Shown piece by piece: positions 1-6,263 of a stretch of DNA of 10,085 bases; position 1 is the first letter of the stretch, and each line of letters starts with the position of its first letter. This stretch comes from DAOTUL01 sp034437435 (lineage in GTDB: Bacteria; Chloroflexota; Anaerolineae; Aggregatilineales; Phototrophicaceae), in contig CAYQJO010000162.1 of the NCBI GenBank assembly GCA_964417785.1, forward strand, positions 1-10,085, written 5' to 3'. The notes beneath the pieces were generated by a model. The model did not search any database, was not told the DNA's origin, and worked only from the letters and a program-made list of their open reading frames with translations. The position numbers and the translations under genes are program-made.

Positions 1-81
1 TCGGTGCTGCCGGTGGTACTGCCGATCACCATCAGCTACGCGGCACTGCATGCAGCATTCTATTTCATCACGAGGGATTAA
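1..81 (+). CDS. 3' end of a membrane-protein-like gene (partial)
   Basis: Frame 1 is open from the window edge to a TAA at 79-81, giving 26 C-terminal residues. They are mostly hydrophobic (VLPVVLPITISYAALHAAFYF) and end in a short polar tail (ITRD), as expected of a last transmembrane helix with a cytoplasmic end. The stop overlaps the next ATG as TAATG, the same sort of junction seen between other genes in this window, which supports the frame being coding. The family cannot be recognised from so little sequence. Confidence 0.55.
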   Translation, partial: SVLPVVLPITISYAALHAAFYFITRD

Positions 82-473
82 TGACCGAACTCAAGCAAAT
101 CCTTACCAACTCGCAGGTGATCGCCGTCGTCGGTCACTCGGACAAACCCGACCGCACCAGCTACCAGATTGCCCGATTCTTGCGCCGGACCGGTTATAAG
201 GTGTATCCGGTGAATCCGACAGTGACGGAAATCGACGGCGAGACATCCTATGCATCGCTGGCCGACATCCCGGAACCAATCGATATTGTGAATGTTTTCC
301 GGCGGTCGGAACATCTTGAAAACGTGGTGGATGAGGCCATCGCGGTCGGCGCGAAAACCGTGTGGGCGCAACTGGGGGTTATGGACGAAACAGCCGCCGG
401 CAAAGCACAGGCGGCTGGACTGTCGATGGTGATGGATCGTTGTATTAAAATCGAGTACAACCGTCTATTTTAG
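81..473 (+). CDS. CoA-binding protein, YccU/CoA_binding_2 family
   Basis: A 130-residue single-domain Rossmann-like protein, about the usual length for YccU-type CoA-binding proteins. Visible family motifs are the nucleotide-binding start VVGHSDKPDRTSYQIARFL (residues 16-34), VYPVNP (41-46), WAQLGV (95-100) and MDRCIKIE (118-125) with the conserved Cys121 near the C-terminus. The family is related to the CoA-binding domain of succinyl-CoA synthetase and binds CoA in vitro, but its physiological role is not settled; it is cytoplasmic. The ATG overlaps the upstream stop (TAATG), and a GAGGG ribosome site at 72-76 lies four bases before it, so the two are probably co-translated. It ends on interlocked stop codons with the convergent gene at 470-886. 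Family assignment is confident; cellular role is not. Confidence 0.93.
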   Translation: MTELKQILTNSQVIAVVGHSDKPDRTSYQIARFLRRTGYKVYPVNPTVTEIDGETSYASLADIPEPIDIVNVFRRSEHLENVVDEAIAVGAKTVWAQLGVMDETAAGKAQAAGLSMVMDRCIKIEYNRLF

Positions 474-886
474 CCGCGTTCGGCGTGCCACTTTTTAAAA
501 AAGAGATCAGCCTCTTCTTCCGACCAGACAATCCGTTTACGGACATGTTCGGGTGAAATGCGCATGGAGCCACGTAGAATCTCCTGGTGATAGGGGTCGC
601 CGACCAGAAGTGCGACCGGGACGTTGCTGGTGTCAATGCGCATATTCATGCGGCTGCTGGTTTTTCGGGCGGTCTTCAAATTATCCTGGGCGAACTGCTC
701 TACCTGACGAAAATCAAAAATCTGGCCGTAGAGGCTGTTAATATCGACTTCCTTGAACAACTCTTCCAGCCAGCTATAGACCTCAATGGTCACAGAAGCG
801 GAGAGGACACCGAAATATTCGACATTGACGATACGTTTCTCGGCATCATATGACGCCCTGGCGTTTTCAACTTCTAGTGTATGCAT
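470..886 (-). CDS. STAS/SpoIIAA-like small protein
   Basis: A 138-residue soluble protein with no signal peptide or membrane segment. It has alternating strands and helices: RIVNVEYFGVLSA (residues 18-30), an amphipathic helix, QIFDFRQVEQF (55-65), a basic helix KTARKTSSRMN (71-81), VPVALLVGDPYHQEILRG (89-106) and a C-terminal RKRIVWSEEEADLFFKKW (116-133). This layout resembles STAS/SpoIIAA-type proteins; I infer this from pattern only and cannot name a partner kinase or anti-sigma factor. The open frame extends upstream to 937, but ATG at 886 is preferred: it has an AGGA ribosome site about seven bases upstream and lies downstream of a good promoter at 915-942, which would otherwise fall inside the longer version. 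It is divergent from the operon at 1012 and convergent with 81-473. Confidence 0.75.
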   Translation of the reverse strand: MHTLEVENARASYDAEKRIVNVEYFGVLSASVTIEVYSWLEELFKEVDINSLYGQIFDFRQVEQFAQDNLKTARKTSSRMNMRIDTSNVPVALLVGDPYHQEILRGSMRISPEHVRKRIVWSEEEADLFFKKWHAERG

Positions 887-914
887 AGTGGAGTCCTGCT
901 TTTTCCCTGTCGGT

Positions 915-942
915 ATTGTAGCACCAGTTGTGCGCATAGCAA
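915..942 (-). promoter_or_regulatory. Sigma70-type promoter for the STAS-like gene
   Basis: On the minus strand, -35 TTGCTA (937-942, 4/6 to consensus) is followed after 16 bases by TACAAT (915-920, 5/6), which is preceded by TGC to give an extended -10. Transcription would start near 908, leaving a leader of about 20 bases that holds the AGGA ribosome site of the gene starting at 886. The spacing and the fit with the gene start make this the best promoter in the window. Confidence 0.6.
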
Positions 943-981
943 CTTAACATTTACTTCATTTTTTGCTCACATTGGCCCGGT

Positions 982-994
982 ATGTTTGAAACAT
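982..994. promoter_or_regulatory. 13-base palindrome, possible operator
   Basis: ATGTTT-G-AAACAT is a perfect inverted repeat with a one-base centre. It ends three bases before the AGGAG ribosome site of the gene at 1012. TATGTT at 981-986 is a weak -10 candidate (4/6) overlapping its left arm, without a good -35. An operator over the operon promoter is a reasonable reading, but a chance palindrome of this length cannot be excluded. Confidence 0.35.
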
Positions 995-997
995 TTC

Positions 998-1002
998 AGG
1001 AG
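998..1002 (+). promoter_or_regulatory. Ribosome binding site that sets a TTG start
   Basis: AGGAG lies nine bases before TTG at 1012. The nearby ATG at 1005 is in another frame, meets TAA after five codons, and is only two bases from the AGGAG. The Shine-Dalgarno spacing therefore supports TTG as the true initiation codon of the propeller gene. Confidence 0.75.
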
Positions 1003-1011
1003 TGATGTCTG

Positions 1012-1968
1012 TTGACTCGTAAACGTCTTCTAATCAGTCTAACTGTTGTGGTTGTCGCATTGGCGGCTGCCGCCGTTTTCATCTATCAACGTCTGCAGAC
1101 CGACTCAGTCGTGCTGGCGATCCCCAGTGGCGAACTGACGTTCATCTCAGACCGGAACGGCACCTGGGACATCTTCGTGCTGGATACAGAAGGCATTTTG
1201 TACAACCTGACGGCGGACGGTGACGATCAGGACTATTTCGCAAGCTGGTCATTCCAGAGTGATATGATCAACTTCCTGTCCAGTCGCAGCGGCGAGATGG
1301 GACCGGCCCAGGTGCGCCCCGACGGCACCGACCTGAAAACCCTGACCATCGCCGAAGCTGTGACCACCGTGCTGTTCGAGGGACGTGTCGATTGGGACCC
1401 CGCCTGGAGTCCGGGCGCGGAAAAGCTCGGATGGTCATCGCTGCGTGATTTCAACCTGGAACTGTATCTTTCCGACCCTGACGGTGAGAACCGCCAGCGC
1501 ATCACCCGTGATGCCGGTCGCGACTGGTTTATGTCGTGGTCGCCGGATGGTGAATACTTCACCTTTAGCTCAGACCGGGCTGGCAACGAAGACGTCTACA
1601 AGTACAATCTGACTGATGAAAGCATGACCCGTTTGACTGACAATCCGGCAGACGACATTCACGCGGTGTGGTCACTGGATGGAGAGCGAATCTTGTTTGT
1701 ATCGGAGCGTGAGAACGGTCTCGTTACCGGCCAGCTTGATATTTATCTCATGGAGCCGGACGGCAGCCAGCAGCGACCGTTAGATGACGAAATTTTCGAG
1801 GGTGATCCGACCTACAACGCCGATGGCAGCCAGGTGGCTTTCATGTCGAACGAGAGCGGTACCTGGAGCATTTACGTCATGGATGCCGATGGTGGGAATG
1901 TGCGCCGTCTGACTGGCGACGAGTCAAACGATCTGTTTCCAGTGTGGCGTCCGGTGGCTGTGGACTGA
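1012..1968 (+). CDS. Membrane-anchored PD40/TolB-like beta-propeller protein
   Basis: A 318-residue protein beginning with a signal anchor: basic MTRKR, then a hydrophobic helix at about residues 6-25, with no evident cleavage site. The rest is exported and built of PD40-type propeller blades of roughly 40-45 residues. Blade signatures include LTFISDRNGTWDIFVLD (42-58), DPAWSPG (129-135), FMSWSPDGEYFTFSSDR (173-189), HAVWSLDGERILFVSER (217-233) and YNADGSQVAFMSNESGTWSIYVMD (268-291), ending in FPVWRP (309-314). Such blades resemble TolB and usually bind proteins or carbohydrates; no catalytic residues are seen. The usual Pal/Tol partners are absent, so the name tolB is not justified. Initiation is at TTG, chosen from the AGGAG site. 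Its TGA overlaps the next gene's ATG (TGATG at 1966-1970), so it is the first gene of a translationally coupled run. The ligand is unknown. Confidence 0.88.
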   Translation: MTRKRLLISLTVVVVALAAAAVFIYQRLQTDSVVLAIPSGELTFISDRNGTWDIFVLDTEGILYNLTADGDDQDYFASWSFQSDMINFLSSRSGEMGPAQVRPDGTDLKTLTIAEAVTTVLFEGRVDWDPAWSPGAEKLGWSSLRDFNLELYLSDPDGENRQRITRDAGRDWFMSWSPDGEYFTFSSDRAGNEDVYKYNLTDESMTRLTDNPADDIHAVWSLDGERILFVSERENGLVTGQLDIYLMEPDGSQQRPLDDEIFEGDPTYNADGSQVAFMSNESGTWSIYVMDADGGNVRRLTGDESNDLFPVWRPVAVD

Positions 1969-2879
1969 TGTGGTTTACGTACATCATCGCCCGTACCGCC
2001 ACTGTTGTGATCGCCGGCCTGATGCTGCTGGTCGCACCAACGGTGGTGATCGGGACATGGCTGCCCGGCGGCATACAGGTCGCATTCATGCACAATCAGG
2101 GTAATGAAAGCGCCTGGAACATCTTCCTTCTGGATGTAGACCGCCGGATCGCTGCACCGCTCATCGCCACCGATGCCTGGGAACGCTATCCGGCGTGGTC
2201 GCCCGACGGTGAAACCCTCGGTTTTCACGCCAACCCACACAATCATTACGCCCTCTACACTTACCATCTGCCCTCACAAACCATGCAGCAGATGACTGGC
2301 GGTGATAGTTTCGCCATCTACGATGAAGCCATGATGGCGTGGTCGCCCGACGGCTCGCAGATTGGATTTCACTCCAATTCGCTCAGCTACGACTATCACC
2401 TGTACCTGATGGACGACGATGGCGGCAATATACAACCAGTCTTTGACACACGCTCTACCAGCATCCATATGGATTGGTCACCCGATGGCACGCAGATTGC
2501 GTTTGTGATCGAGCGGGATGGCATATACGCGATCCATTCGTTGGACCTGGAAGTGGATAGCCAGGAGAGCCAGATGTTGACGAGTCGCGGATTCTTCCCG
2601 GCGTGGTCGCCCGATGGCACACAAATCGCCTTCGTCAGCGACCGTGACGGCCTGGAGACGATTTACATTATGGATGCGGACGGTTCCAACCAGCGCCACC
2701 TGACCGGCTCAGTCCTGACGTCTGAGAGCCATCCCATCTGGCTTCCAGACGGGCGGATCATGTTCGCATCGGATCGCAACGGCAATATGAACCTGTACAC
2801 CATCAATCCTGATGGGACCGATTTACGCCAGATCACCGATCTGGCCGGTGATGAAGACGCTCCGGCGGTGCGTCCCTGA
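1968..2879 (+). CDS. Second membrane-anchored PD40/TolB-like beta-propeller protein
   Basis: A 303-residue protein, paralogous in layout to the one before it. An uncleaved-looking hydrophobic anchor spans about residues 4-30 (TYIIARTATVVIAGLML and on), followed by PD40 blades. WSPDG appears at 77-81, 125-129, 170-174 and 213-217, with a variant WLPDG at 258-262; each is followed by a strand such as TQIAFVSDRDG and a YxxDxDG turn. Blade spacing is 43-48 residues, about six blades. GTG at 1944 would add eight residues, but ATG at 1968 overlaps the upstream TGA as TGATG, so coupled re-initiation there is preferred. Its own TGA overlaps the next ATG in the same way at 2879. It presumably faces outside the cell as a binding scaffold. 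Two anchored propellers in tandem suggest duplication or a heteromeric pair. Confidence 0.88.
   Translation: MWFTYIIARTATVVIAGLMLLVAPTVVIGTWLPGGIQVAFMHNQGNESAWNIFLLDVDRRIAAPLIATDAWERYPAWSPDGETLGFHANPHNHYALYTYHLPSQTMQQMTGGDSFAIYDEAMMAWSPDGSQIGFHSNSLSYDYHLYLMDDDGGNIQPVFDTRSTSIHMDWSPDGTQIAFVIERDGIYAIHSLDLEVDSQESQMLTSRGFFPAWSPDGTQIAFVSDRDGLETIYIMDADGSNQRHLTGSVLTSESHPIWLPDGRIMFASDRNGNMNLYTINPDGTDLRQITDLAGDEDAPAVRP
2193..2617 (+). repeat. Blade-encoding imperfect direct repeats
   Basis: A 17-base unit coding for AWSPDG (gcgtggtcgcccgacgg) occurs identically at 2193-2209 and 2337-2353, with one change at 2601-2617 and a more diverged copy at 2472-2488. Intervals are 144, 135 and 129 bases, matching one propeller blade each. 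A related unit lies in the preceding gene at 1534-1550. These are coding repeats, not a mobile or CRISPR element. Confidence 0.8.
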
Positions 2880-3601
2880 TGCGTTTCGAGACGCACCATA
2901 TCAGCGCACAGCTTGTCCATGCCCTGAACTACAGCGGAGCCGTGCGCGAGATTGTCGATGACGGCGGCGACATCATCCTGCTTAAACTGCGCGGCGGCGA
3001 GTCGGTGATGGTGTATCTGATCGAAAGTCCCATCCCACTTTACGAAATCCGCAACATCTTCACCGCCAACACCGAGAAATCGATCCACACGCTGTTTGTT
3101 CTATGGAGCGACCTGCTGCTGCCGAGTCATGGACGGGTTTACATCCCGGAGGACTGGCATGAGGGATTGCTGGCAGCTTATGGCGACAAAATCTACGGCT
3201 ACGAAGTCTATCGCAGCCATATGTATATCTACCCGGTTCACTTCTATCCGATTGGCAGCGCCCCCCACCGCCGCATTGTACACGGAGACCCGGTTGAAAT
3301 TGGCACCATCGGCTGTGCCACCGTCGAAACCCGGCATCCCGACCTGACAGGGACCTGGTGGGTGGCGGCCTTCGCGGGGTGGACGCAGCCATACGACACC
3401 TCAGAACACACATTGGCGGCCTATTACCGGATGCTCAATGTGGCCGAAAGCGCCGACCGGGAGACGATCAAAAGCGCCTATCGTGACCTGGCCCGCCGCT
3501 ACCATCCCGATCTGAACGACGACCCGGACGCCAACGCCAGGATGCAGGCTATCAACCATGCCTACACGTTGATTATGCAGACATTCGAGGAAAACCCATG
3601 A
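2879..3601 (+). CDS. J-domain protein with an unrecognised N-terminal domain
   Basis: 240 residues. The C-terminal part, about 182-235, is a J-domain: YYRMLNVAESADRETIKSAY, then DLARRYHPD with the HPD tripeptide at 209-211 that stimulates the Hsp70 (DnaK) ATPase, then DANARMQAINHAYTLI. There is no Gly/Phe linker, zinc-finger or DnaJ C-terminal domain, so it is a specialised co-chaperone and not DnaJ itself. The first 170 residues belong to no family I can name. They are mixed alpha/beta and rich in aromatic residues, with stretches DGGDIILLKLRGGESVMVYLI (28-48), YEIRNIFTANTEKSIHTLFVLWSDLLLP (55-82) and GDKIYGYEVY (102-111). No signal peptide or membrane helix is present, so it should be cytoplasmic. 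It starts in a TGATG overlap and ends in an ATGA overlap with the crotonase gene. The J-domain call is firm; the client and role are unknown. Confidence 0.87.
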   Translation: MRFETHHISAQLVHALNYSGAVREIVDDGGDIILLKLRGGESVMVYLIESPIPLYEIRNIFTANTEKSIHTLFVLWSDLLLPSHGRVYIPEDWHEGLLAAYGDKIYGYEVYRSHMYIYPVHFYPIGSAPHRRIVHGDPVEIGTIGCATVETRHPDLTGTWWVAAFAGWTQPYDTSEHTLAAYYRMLNVAESADRETIKSAYRDLARRYHPDLNDDPDANARMQAINHAYTLIMQTFEENP

Positions 3602-4380
3602 TTCGCACACAGCATCAGGACACAACCTTTGAGATTATACTGGACCGGCCCGAAAAACGTAACGCCATCGACTGGTCGATGATGCAGGCATTGCAGCAGG
3701 CCATCATCACCGCTGAGCGGACGGCGGGGGTGCGGGCGGTGATTGTACGAGCGGAGGGCGACGCCTTCTCTGCCGGGATTGATCTGCTCGGTTTCCCGCA
3801 ACTGGTCGAGGCATTCGGCGAAAACTGGCAGGAGAATCTGTTCCCTGTCGCCCATGCTATGCAGGCTGTGTTCAATCGCTTTGAACGGTCATCGCTGCCG
3901 GTGATCGCTCTGATGCATGGCTACTGCCTGGGCATAGGGATGGAACTGGCACTGGCCTGCGATTTTCGCGTTGTTGCTGAAGGAACACGGATGGCTCTGC
4001 CCGAAAGCCGCCTGGGACTGATCCCGGACGTAGGCGGCACAACCCGACTGACACGGTTAGTTGGTCCCGGACGCGCTAAAGACCTGATTATGACCGGTCG
4101 TGATATTCTGCCAGACGAAGCCGAACATTGGGGACTGGTCAACCGGGTGGTGGCCGCAGACGAATTGCGTGACGCGGGCCAGGCTCTGGTCGAGCAACTG
4201 GTCCTGGCGGCTCCGCTGGCCGTCAGCTACGCTAAGCGCGTCATTGACGACATCGCCGACATCGACCGGGGTCTGGCACTGGAAGTCTGGGCGCAGAGTG
4301 TCCTCATCCGCAGTGAGGACTTCGCCAACGGGGCCAATGCCATACTCACCCGCCAGACTATTGAATGGAAAGGGCAATAG
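3598..4380 (+). CDS. Enoyl-CoA hydratase/isomerase (crotonase) family protein
   Basis: 260 residues, a typical crotonase length. The N-terminus has LDRPEKRNAID (15-25); the first oxyanion-hole segment is AFSAGIDLLGF (56-66); the second is HGYCLGIGMELALACDFRV (107-125). Both acidic positions of enoyl-CoA hydratases are present, Glu116 (GMELA) and Glu136 (LPESRLG). Asp144 (LIPDVGG) lies eight residues after Glu136, the spacing of the Glu/Asp pair in dienoyl-CoA isomerases, so hydratase and isomerase activity are both possible. It would act in the cytoplasm on acyl-CoA thioesters in fatty-acid or aromatic-acid degradation. ATG overlaps the upstream TGA (ATGA) and has AGGA at 3588-3591, six bases before it. 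No thiolase or acyl-CoA dehydrogenase lies nearby, so its pathway is not set by context. Confidence 0.92.
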   Translation: MIRTQHQDTTFEIILDRPEKRNAIDWSMMQALQQAIITAERTAGVRAVIVRAEGDAFSAGIDLLGFPQLVEAFGENWQENLFPVAHAMQAVFNRFERSSLPVIALMHGYCLGIGMELALACDFRVVAEGTRMALPESRLGLIPDVGGTTRLTRLVGPGRAKDLIMTGRDILPDEAEHWGLVNRVVAADELRDAGQALVEQLVLAAPLAVSYAKRVIDDIADIDRGLALEVWAQSVLIRSEDFANGANAILTRQTIEWKGQ

Positions 4381-4439
4381 CATCCACCACCGGAATTGAG
4401 TATCATGTTTATATCATCTACTGCATCAACGGTCTTGCC

Positions 4440-5912
4440 ATGAGATTACATTTGATTTTTTTGCTGCTACTTATCATTGCTACTGGTGTTGGCGCTCAGG
4501 AGTCCGAACCGATCAAGATTCTGGCCTGGGTCGCCGATGGTATCGCACCCGGTGAACAGACCACACCAGGCGACATCGTATTCATTGATGAAAACGGTCC
4601 CGGCGAAAGTCTGCTGGCTGTCCCGGCGGACACCCGGCGCATTCAGACCTGCGGTGAGCAGGCCGGATATGCTACCTTTTTCATCGGCAATGACTCCGGC
4701 ACCCTGTATATGGTGGACCCGGACGACAATCTATATGAGGTGCAGAATAGCGTGAATGCCATGGCGTGCCTGGGCATGGGTTCGCTACAATTCGCGGGCG
4801 AGCGCTTCGGCTATATTGATTTTTTGAACGACACGCTCAACAGCACCTATGCCATGGGCTGGCTGTATGTGCGTGAGACCAGCACCCGCAACGAGCTATT
4901 CAACTTCGAGAATGTGGTCGATTTTGACCTCCACGACGAGTCGCTGGCCCTGATTAGCTTTTATACTGACGATCAGGGGGCAGCCAACGAAGCCGCTGTG
5001 CTGGCATGGGCTGGCGGTGGGCCGAATGAGGTCAGCACATTGTTCACCGATGAAGGCTGTGCATTTCGCAGCGCTCAGATTGTCCAGGTCAGTGCAGAGC
5101 AACTGGTCTTCACCATCGGCCAGCGCTGTACCGGCGGCACCGAGTGGGCGCTCTACACGGTCGATCTGACCACGCGCAGCACTAACCGGGCGCTGGTGAT
5201 CAATGATGTACCGGGCGCTTATCTGCCAGCGGCACGGACGAATACGCTTGTGGCATCGCCCGATGGCAGCGCTGCTTTTGCCACTTACCCGGATGGCCTG
5301 GGACAGAACACCGCATTCGTGCAGCCTATCCAACTGGACAATATCCAGGCGGAGCCAGCAGTGTTTAACAACACCATCATGCCGGTGTACATCAACACGA
5401 CAATCTACCCACGCACCCTGAATACACAGCCGTTGATGTCGCCAGATGGCGCGTGGCTGGCGATGGTCAGCAACAGCCCCAACGACGAAGCCGCGCTCAA
5501 CCTGATCGAACTGAATGCACCCGACCTGCCGCCAATCACCATCAACGCCCGCAATCGCGGCGACACGATTTCGTCGCTGCAATTTCTACCCGATAGCAGT
5601 GGGCTGGTGTTTGTCATCGGCGGCAACAACGGTGACAACAACTCGCTCTTCGCTGTCGATCTGGCGTCGGCATCCGAGAGCCGTCTCACACGCGGGCGCT
5701 ATGGACGCGCTATGGTGATGGCTCCCGACGGCCAGCGGGTCACAATGACCAACTGGCAGATGGTCGATCAAACCAATCAGGAGAATTATCTGAATCTGGT
5801 GACGGTTGATCTGGTCACACGAGAGACGATTATTCTGTTCACTGGTGCGGAAATTGTGGATGACCAACCAGGAGAACAACGACGCTTTGCTTATCCTTTA
5901 TCCTGGCGCTAA
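4440..5912 (+). CDS. Secreted propeller-like protein of unknown function
   Basis: 490 residues with a clear signal peptide: MRLHLIFLLLLIIATGVGA, then QE, with a likely cleavage after GVGA at residue 19. The mature part has repeated beta-rich segments, some reminiscent of PD40 blades: VASPDGSAAFATYPDG, LMSPDGAWLAMVSNS, LQFLPDSSGLVFVIGGNNG and MAPDGQRVTMTNWQM. WSPDG itself is absent and the repeats are more diverged than in the two upstream propellers. A few Cys residues (in TCGEQ, ACLG, GCAF, QRCTG) could form disulfides outside the cell. The open frame reaches back to ATG 4365 inside the crotonase gene, but 4440 is preferred because the signal peptide then begins the protein. No good Shine-Dalgarno precedes 4440. 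I cannot assign a function beyond an exported, probably beta-propeller, protein. Confidence 0.8.
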   Translation: MRLHLIFLLLLIIATGVGAQESEPIKILAWVADGIAPGEQTTPGDIVFIDENGPGESLLAVPADTRRIQTCGEQAGYATFFIGNDSGTLYMVDPDDNLYEVQNSVNAMACLGMGSLQFAGERFGYIDFLNDTLNSTYAMGWLYVRETSTRNELFNFENVVDFDLHDESLALISFYTDDQGAANEAAVLAWAGGGPNEVSTLFTDEGCAFRSAQIVQVSAEQLVFTIGQRCTGGTEWALYTVDLTTRSTNRALVINDVPGAYLPAARTNTLVASPDGSAAFATYPDGLGQNTAFVQPIQLDNIQAEPAVFNNTIMPVYINTTIYPRTLNTQPLMSPDGAWLAMVSNSPNDEAALNLIELNAPDLPPITINARNRGDTISSLQFLPDSSGLVFVIGGNNGDNNSLFAVDLASASESRLTRGRYGRAMVMAPDGQRVTMTNWQMVDQTNQENYLNLVTVDLVTRETIILFTGAEIVDDQPGEQRRFAYPLSWR

Positions 5913-5927
5913 GGAGATAGATGGGAG

Positions 5928-6263
5928 ATGTACCTCAAACCGTATTTGATTATTGGTGTGGGTGTTGGCCTGCTCTTCTTTCTGATCGTGACCTTCTTCG
6001 GCGAGTCGGTTGCCAACTGGGGACGCGACCAGCAGTATGAATCCGATATTCGCAGTCAGCGCGTGCTGAGTACGCTGGTCTATGATCCGTTCATTTTTGT
6101 GTTCGATCCGGAAAATCAGCCATTCGGAGCGATTATCGCCGGCGTGGCCTGGCCGGCGGTCTTCATCTGGATTCTGCTGGTGATTCTATCGCTGATGATT
6201 ATCGCCGGGGTGGATGTGTCCTCGAACATCACCGAAGTCACGTTCCTGGACCCATTTGGCTAG
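5928..6263 (+). CDS. Small two-helix membrane protein
   Basis: 111 residues with one hydrophobic helix at about 7-24 (LIIGVGVGLLFFLIVTFF) and a second at about 67-94 (GAIIAGVAWPAVFIWILLVI and on). A polar segment of some 40 residues lies between them (GESVANWGRDQQYESDIRSQ and DPFIFVFDPENQ). The AAGGAG at 5911-5916 overlaps the stop of the upstream gene and lies 11 bases before ATG 5928, so the two are probably co-transcribed. ATG at 5921 is in another frame and does not yield the membrane pattern. No family is recognised; by position it may serve the preceding secreted protein, but that is only inference. Its TAG interlocks with the stop of the convergent GNAT gene. Confidence 0.78.
   Translation: MYLKPYLIIGVGVGLLFFLIVTFFGESVANWGRDQQYESDIRSQRVLSTLVYDPFIFVFDPENQPFGAIIAGVAWPAVFIWILLVILSLMIIAGVDVSSNITEVTFLDPFG

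Noticed and set aside
1012..1968. Naming the anchored propeller tolB
   Set aside because: Only the PD40 blades are shared. The TolB N-terminal domain and Tol-Pal neighbours are missing, and the protein is anchored instead of periplasmic.
2193..2617. Regularly spaced direct repeats, considered as CRISPR or a mobile element
   Set aside because: They lie in frame within a propeller gene, encode WSPDG in each blade, and the spacers are coding and similar to each other.
4396..4417. Promoter-like TTGAGT and TATCAT before the secreted protein
   Set aside because: The two elements are only 10 bases apart, too close for a sigma70 promoter, and no alternative pair fits.
4896..5582. 228-residue minus-strand open frame inside the secreted protein gene
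   Set aside because: It is antisense to a frame with a signal peptide and repeated beta segments; composition is shadow-like and no motif or ribosome site supports it.
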